A stretch of 10,199 nucleotides of DNA. Origin: Myxococcales bacterium (GTDB lineage: Bacteria > Myxococcota_A > Polyangia > Polyangiales > Polyangiaceae). The stretch lies in the NCBI GenBank assembly GCA_025362165.1, contig JANYHY010000309.1, forward strand, positions 1 to 10,199. The letters are read 5' to 3'. Below the pieces are notes generated by a model. The model saw only the letters and a program-made list of their open reading frames with translations, ran no database searches and was not told where the DNA came from. The translations under genes were made by a program, and so were the position numbers. This document shows positions 7,004 through 10,199 of the stretch, one piece after another (position 1 is the stretch's first letter; every line of letters begins with the position of its first letter).

Positions 7004-9010
7004 CTACTTCTTGATCCACACACGAGTCTGACGCGCAGGCACGACAGCGCTCGGGCCGGTCATGCCAAGGTTCGTGACGAGCTCCGTGAGCGCGGCGTTC
7101 GGCAGGCCGCTCACGTTCGTGTCGGAGTCCCCACGGTTGATGGCGACGTACACGTCGTCCGCCGGAGCGACGGTCTTGGTCTCGAAGAACCACAGGTCCG
7201 CGTTGGACGAGAGCGTCGTGCGAGCGCCGCGTCGGATCGCCGGGTGCGCCGCGCGGATCGCGTCGAGCGTCTTGATGCGATCGTGCACGTACTGCTGTCC
7301 CGCTGAGTATCCAGACCACTGCATCATGCGGCGGTTGTCTGGATCGCCCGCGCCCGCCATGCCGTACTCGTCTCCGTAGTAGATGAGCGGCGCGCCGTGG
7401 TTCACGAGCAAGACGGCGAACGCATTGGCGAGCTTGTCGAACGACCTCTGATCGCTCGGTAAACCAGGCTGATTTTGCCACGCGAGGTTCTTGCCGTCGT
7501 CGCCCTGACCCGTCCAGAGGGGAGGCTCCTGCGCGAGGTGAATCACGCGCGGCAGATCGTGGTTGCCGATGAACGTGCTCATGATGGCGTTGCCGCCGTA
7601 TGCGTAGTCGTTCGCGCTCATGAAAGACGCGAGCTTGTCCATGCCCTGGTACTTGAGCAGCATGCTCTCGACGACCACGCGGCGAAGCGGAAAGTCGAAC
7701 TGCCCGTCCAGCTTGGTCTTCGGATCAACGAACGACTTGATGAAGCCCGTGTTGAAAAAATCGTAGGTCTCGCCCACCATGTAGAAGCGTTGTTGCGGCT
7801 TCTGATTGGCGATGATCTGCGATTGAATCTGCGAACGAAGCTGCGTCAGCCATGAGATGTCTACGTGTTTGATCGCGTCCAACCGGAAGCCGTCCACGCC
7901 TGTGTCCTTGACCCACTGCACCGCCGCGTTGACCGAATAATCCCGAGCTGCCGGCACCGTGTAGTTCCAGTGCGGGAGATAGTCCGTGAACCAACAACGG
8001 TCTCCCTGAGCGTCCCAAGAACAATTTTGTCCGCAGATACAATCGCCATTGTTGTACGCGTTCGGCCAAAACCAATTCTGGTTGTTCTGGAAGGTGGGGC
8101 TGTCTTTTTGGACGTGCACCATCGCGTAGTCGAAGATGACCTTGAGGCTCTTGGCGTGCGCGGCGGTCACTAGATCCTTGAGATCTTGCAGCGACCCGAA
8201 GCGCGTCTCGGGCTGGCTGGTGTCGTAGGGCCAATAGCCGTGGTAGCTCGAGTACAGGTGAGAGTCCCCGCCGGTGCCCTTGCCCGCGAAGCTGTCCGCG
8301 TTCTTCACTGGCACGGTGAGCCACAAGACGTTCGCGCCGAGATCCGTGAAGTAGCCTGCGTTGATCTTCGCGGTGACTCCCTTCCAGTCGCCGCCCTGGT
8401 ATTGCGCGGGGAGCTGCACGCCGTTGGGGGCGGCGCCGTTGTTGGTGGGGTCGCCGTCGAAGAAGCGATCCACGAACACGAAATAGATCACCGCGTCGCG
8501 CCAGTCGTACACGCCTTGGGGCGTCTGCGGCGGCAGCTCGCAGAGGGCAGGATTGCAAGTCACCGGCGAGAGGAGGTTGTTGGTGTTGTTGTTCTGATCG
8601 ACCGTCGTCGGCTGCTTGCTGTCGAACGTCCACGTGGTGCCGTTCAAGAGGAACTTGTATTGAACGGCCGTGTTCAACGGCACGTTCACGGTGACCATCC
8701 ACGTCGATCCTTGATGTGTCATCGGATCGCCGTTCACCCATGAATCGGGCCCGCGGTAGTCGCCGCGCAGCTCCACGGACGACTCATTGTTGAAGGGGTA
8801 GGTGAAGTCGTGAGCGCAGCGCTTCAGCTCGTCTGGGCACACGAAGGGCGTCGGTGGTGTGCCCGATCCGTAGTTGTCTCCAGGGCCGCCGTTGCCGGGG
8901 TCGAAGATGGCGGCGTCCGGCGGCTGGCCAAAGTCCTTGTTGTCCGTCGCGTCCGATCCGCACGCGACGAGCGCGATCGAAGAGAGGATGACAAGGCAAC
9001 TGCGGCGCAT
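7004..9010 (-). CDS. GH13 alpha-amylase-family lipoprotein
   Basis: A 668-residue exported glycoside hydrolase. It begins with a type II signal peptide (MRRSCLVILSSIALVAC, lipobox LVAC with C17 lipidated), then a Gly/Pro/Asn-rich linker to about residue 55. A small beta-rich domain (about 66-150) resembles the CBM48/E-set modules found before GH13 catalytic domains. The GH13 barrel starts near 168 (DWRDAVIYFVFVDRFFDG). Predicted catalytic residues are nucleophile D378 (GFRLDAIKH), acid/base E414 (VGETYD) and transition-state stabiliser D485 (IGNHD). In region I (DYAMVH, 294-299) the usual DxVxNH has lost Val and Asn but keeps Asp and His. Four cysteines at 324-339 form a small Cys-rich insert, probably disulfide-bonded. 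All catalytic residues are present, so activity on alpha-glucans is likely; exact specificity is not predictable. Asp is absent at position +2 of the mature protein, consistent with outer-membrane sorting by the classical rule. AGGA lies ten bases before the ATG. It follows the zinc-finger gene by 39 bp. Confidence 0.95.
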   Translation of the reverse strand: MRRSCLVILSSIALVACGSDATDNKDFGQPPDAAIFDPGNGGPGDNYGSGTPPTPFVCPDELKRCAHDFTYPFNNESSVELRGDYRGPDSWVNGDPMTHQGSTWMVTVNVPLNTAVQYKFLLNGTTWTFDSKQPTTVDQNNNTNNLLSPVTCNPALCELPPQTPQGVYDWRDAVIYFVFVDRFFDGDPTNNGAAPNGVQLPAQYQGGDWKGVTAKINAGYFTDLGANVLWLTVPVKNADSFAGKGTGGDSHLYSSYHGYWPYDTSQPETRFGSLQDLKDLVTAAHAKSLKVIFDYAMVHVQKDSPTFQNNQNWFWPNAYNNGDCICGQNCSWDAQGDRCWFTDYLPHWNYTVPAARDYSVNAAVQWVKDTGVDGFRLDAIKHVDISWLTQLRSQIQSQIIANQKPQQRFYMVGETYDFFNTGFIKSFVDPKTKLDGQFDFPLRRVVVESMLLKYQGMDKLASFMSANDYAYGGNAIMSTFIGNHDLPRVIHLAQEPPLWTGQGDDGKNLAWQNQPGLPSDQRSFDKLANAFAVLLVNHGAPLIYYGDEYGMAGAGDPDNRRMMQWSGYSAGQQYVHDRIKTLDAIRAAHPAIRRGARTTLSSNADLWFFETKTVAPADDVYVAINRGDSDTNVSGLPNAALTELVTNLGMTGPSAVVPARQTRVWIKK

Positions 9011-9019
9011 GGGCGGTGA

Positions 9020-9048
9020 ATCCTGGTCGCGCGGGGCGGCGCTGTCAA
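9020..9048 (-). promoter_or_regulatory. Sigma-70-like promoter candidate for the GH13 lipoprotein gene
   Basis: Read on the minus strand, a perfect -35 TTGACA (9048-9043) is followed after exactly 17 bases by CAGGAT (9025-9020), which keeps the A, A and T at -10 positions 2, 5 and 6. Transcription would start around 9013, two or three bases before the ATG at 9010, implying a nearly leaderless mRNA. The AGGA inside the -10 could alternatively act as a Shine-Dalgarno sequence on a longer transcript from upstream. The perfect -35 and ideal spacing make this a reasonable candidate. Confidence 0.4.
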
Positions 9049-9061
9049 CTCAGGCCTGAGT
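9048..9061. promoter_or_regulatory. 14-bp perfect palindrome abutting the -35 element (possible operator)
   Basis: ACTCAGGCCTGAGT is its own exact reverse complement. It covers the last codons and stop of the zinc-finger gene and ends on the first base of the TTGACA -35 element of the downstream GH13 gene. A regulator dimer bound here would touch the RNA polymerase -35 contact. As a terminator it is poor: at most a five-base-pair stem with a four-base loop and no T tract. An operator function is inferred from position and symmetry only. Confidence 0.35.
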
Positions 9062-9622
9062 GACGGTTCCGCCGGGTAAGTCATCGCCCTCGCCGAGCTC
9101 GCTGATGACCGCCCCGAGATCACCCGCGGAGATCAGCGAGTGCTCCTTCAACTGTTTGACGAGCGCCTCTTTGCCGAGCGTCACGGCGTCTTCGTACTTC
9201 ATGGTGCATTTCGGGTGAAGGTACCCAGCGCTCTTGGTGACGCCCATTCCGGTCTCGTAAATGCGCTCGAACGCGAGGCGCAGCTCGTTCTTGGCGAGCG
9301 TCGTGTTGCACACGCGGCACTTGGCTCGCCCGTTCCCCGCGCGCTCCGCGTACGGATAATCTGGGTGCGCATGCTCGGCGATGATCGCGTCGAGCGCCGC
9401 ACGATCGGGGACCTCTTCTGTGAAGGTCTTGAGCGTGGTGCGCAGATCGTTGGCGACCTTCTTGGCCGCGCATGGCAAGTGCCACCACCGATAGCCCGTT
9501 CCGCCATCTTCGGAGAAGTTGTTCACGACCTCTTCACCGAAGCGGTGCAGGTCTTTCAGAATTTTCTCTCCGCAACCGCGACACGTAGCGCGTCCGCTCT
9601 TGGCGATCTCGATGACACCCAT
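9050..9622 (-). CDS. Tandem PARP-type zinc-finger protein
   Basis: A 190-residue protein consisting almost entirely of two PARP-type zinc fingers (zf-PARP family). Finger 1 has ligands C14, C17, H48 and C51; finger 2 has C102, C105, H136 and C139. Both are Cx2C-x30-Hx2C, the same layout as finger 2 of human PARP1. Each is preceded by a matching GRAxC segment (AKSGRATCRGC, AGNGRAKCRVC) and has an aromatic or Leu residue just before the ligand His. In eukaryotes these fingers recognise DNA strand breaks and ends. There is no ADP-ribosyltransferase, ligase or nuclease domain, only a linker (about 60-95) and a helical tail (140-175) ending in an acidic, Gly-rich stretch. Sequence supports zinc binding and suggests DNA binding; a role in break sensing or regulation is inference. 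ATG 9622 puts the first finger at the very N-terminus; no Shine-Dalgarno sequence is seen, but a -10-like element sits eight bases upstream. It lies between two GH13 genes on the same strand. Confidence 0.9.
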   Translation of the reverse strand: MGVIEIAKSGRATCRGCGEKILKDLHRFGEEVVNNFSEDGGTGYRWWHLPCAAKKVANDLRTTLKTFTEEVPDRAALDAIIAEHAHPDYPYAERAGNGRAKCRVCNTTLAKNELRLAFERIYETGMGVTKSAGYLHPKCTMKYEDAVTLGKEALVKQLKEHSLISAGDLGAVISELGEGDDLPGGTVTQA

Positions 9623-9630
9623 GGTGCGTG

Positions 9631-9659
9631 ATTGTATCGCGGCGCTCTCGGTCCGTCAT
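9631..9659 (-). promoter_or_regulatory. Sigma-70-like promoter candidate for the zinc-finger gene
   Basis: On the minus strand, ATGACG (9659-9654; four of six to the -35 consensus) is followed after 17 bases by TACAAT (9636-9631; five of six to the -10 consensus). Only eight bases separate TACAAT from the ATG at 9622, so transcription would begin about one or two bases before it. This geometry, with no Shine-Dalgarno sequence, is the usual signature of a leaderless mRNA. It also suggests the gene can be expressed apart from the upstream GH13 gene. Confidence 0.5.
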
Positions 9660-9670
9660 GTGCCCCATGA
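9656..9670. repeat. Short inverted repeat TCATG-N5-CATGA over the zinc-finger gene's -35 region
   Basis: Five-base arms (9656-9660 and 9666-9670) flank TGCCC directly after the stop codon of the upstream GH13 gene and overlap the candidate -35 hexamer. It could be an operator half-site pair or a weak hairpin. There is no T tract, so it is not a convincing intrinsic terminator. Arms this short may be coincidental. Confidence 0.2.
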
Positions 9671-10199
9671 TCACGGCAAACATTTGTCGCCGGCTGGCAA
9701 CAACACTCGCATGGACCACGCCTTGGGTTGCAACACCGCGCGCGCGGGGTCAATCGTTGATACGTCACCTGTTAGCGCGTCGACCCACGATCCGGCTGCG
9801 ATCTGCAGAAACGGCGCGTCGATGGGCGCAGCGCCGTTGCGGAACACGACCACGATCGCCGCCTTGCCGTCGTCTGTCTCTCGCGCGAAGGCGAGCTGCT
9901 CTCCGCCCACGACGAGCGTGCGGTAGCCGCCGCGCCTGAGCGCGTCAGAGCACGCGCGGAGCTTGCCGAGCTTGGACATGAAGTCGCGCGTCGCGCGCAT
10001 GTCGGCGGTGAGCGCGCTCTCAGGCGGCATCACGCGGCGCGAGTCTGGATCCGCGCGACCCGCGAGCGCGATCTCGTCCCCGTAGTAGACGACAGGAGCG
10101 CCTGGCATCGTGAAGACCACTCCGAGCGCAAGGCGCTGCTTTTGGTACACGAGCGCATCCGTGGGCTGCGCTGCCGGGATGAAGCCGTCGCCGTTCGCG
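9671..10199 (-). CDS. GH13 alpha-amylase-family protein (partial, N-terminus missing)
   Basis: The last 175 codons of a gene that enters from the right edge; the visible protein starts ANGDGFIPAAQP, and the GTG at 10150 is an internal Val, not the start. PGAPVVYYGDEIALAG followed by RADPDSRR matches the end of the GH13 barrel and aligns with APLIYYGDEYGMAGAGDPDN in the complete GH13 lipoprotein downstream. After this come the last barrel helices and a beta-rich C-terminal domain (GYRTLVVGGEQLAFARE, then IVVVFRNGAAPIDAPF), typical of GH13 domain C, ending in DKCLP. Nucleophile, acid/base and stabiliser Asp lie upstream of the visible part, so activity cannot be judged. The stop is 48 bp from the zinc-finger gene on the same strand. 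The two GH13 proteins are related but clearly diverged, so they are paralogues rather than a recent duplication. Confidence 0.9.
   Translation of the reverse strand, partial: ANGDGFIPAAQPTDALVYQKQRLALGVVFTMPGAPVVYYGDEIALAGRADPDSRRVMPPESALTADMRATRDFMSKLGKLRACSDALRRGGYRTLVVGGEQLAFARETDDGKAAIVVVFRNGAAPIDAPFLQIAAGSWVDALTGDVSTIDPARAVLQPKAWSMRVLLPAGDKCLP

Noticed and set aside
7725..8741. Minus-strand open frame of 338 codons within the GH13 lipoprotein gene
   Set aside because: It is an alternative frame of the GH13 gene and Arg-rich, while the GH13 frame shows all catalytic motifs.
9048..9061. The 14-bp palindrome as an intrinsic terminator of the zinc-finger gene
   Set aside because: It allows only a very short stem and has no T tract; its position at a -35 element fits an operator better.
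1..10199. CRISPR array, tRNA, insertion sequence or phage genes
   Set aside because: No regularly spaced direct repeats, tRNA-like cloverleaf, transposase or phage protein motifs were found by reading both strands.

Overview
The window is GC-rich chromosomal DNA with strong G/C bias at third codon positions, very short intergenic gaps and long spurious open frames on the antisense strands. Together with an outer-membrane-style lipoprotein glycosidase, a RavA-like MoxR ATPase and a bacterial PARP-type zinc-finger protein, this suggests a Gram-negative, probably myxobacterial (Myxococcota, Polyangia-like) genome. That assignment is inference; there is no rRNA or other marker gene here. I found no tRNA, rRNA, CRISPR array, insertion sequence, attachment site or phage gene. 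Every stretch longer than about 110 bases lies inside a gene.

Layout. Positions 1-3052 (minus strand) hold a RavA-type MoxR AAA+ ATPase with an unusually long helical C-terminal extension. It is followed 6 bp later by a second helical protein that runs off the left edge. This ATPase-plus-partner pair resembles in layout, but is not shown to equal, RavA/ViaA-type chaperone modules. Divergent from it, with only 39 bp between, is a plus-strand membrane acyltransferase of the OafA/acyltransferase-3 family (3092-4177). Its 3' end overlaps by 23 bp, tail to tail, the end of a minus-strand polytopic membrane protein (4155-5606). That protein has GT-C-glycosyltransferase-like features and a conserved soluble C-terminal domain. 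A 106-bp divergent gap leads to a plus-strand DUF362 protein (5713-6999).

The right third is a minus-strand cluster. In order of transcription it holds the 3' end of one GH13 alpha-amylase-family gene (from beyond 10199 to 9671), a small protein made almost entirely of two PARP-type zinc fingers (9622-9050), and a complete secreted GH13 lipoprotein (9010-7004). Sigma-70-like promoter candidates lie directly before the zinc-finger gene and before the second GH13 gene, both so close to the ATG that leaderless or near-leaderless mRNAs are possible. A 14-bp perfect palindrome abuts the -35 element of the second. The GH13 lipoprotein ends only 4 bp from the convergent DUF362 stop codon.

How the genes may work together. 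The two GH13 proteins plausibly take part in degrading or remodelling alpha-glucans, one of them at the cell surface or in the periplasm. The acyltransferase and the GT-C-like protein could modify envelope polysaccharide or lipid, but they are convergent and need not act together. The PARP-type finger protein is the most unusual gene: these fingers are known as DNA-break sensors in eukaryotes, and here they occur with no catalytic domain, between two carbohydrate genes.
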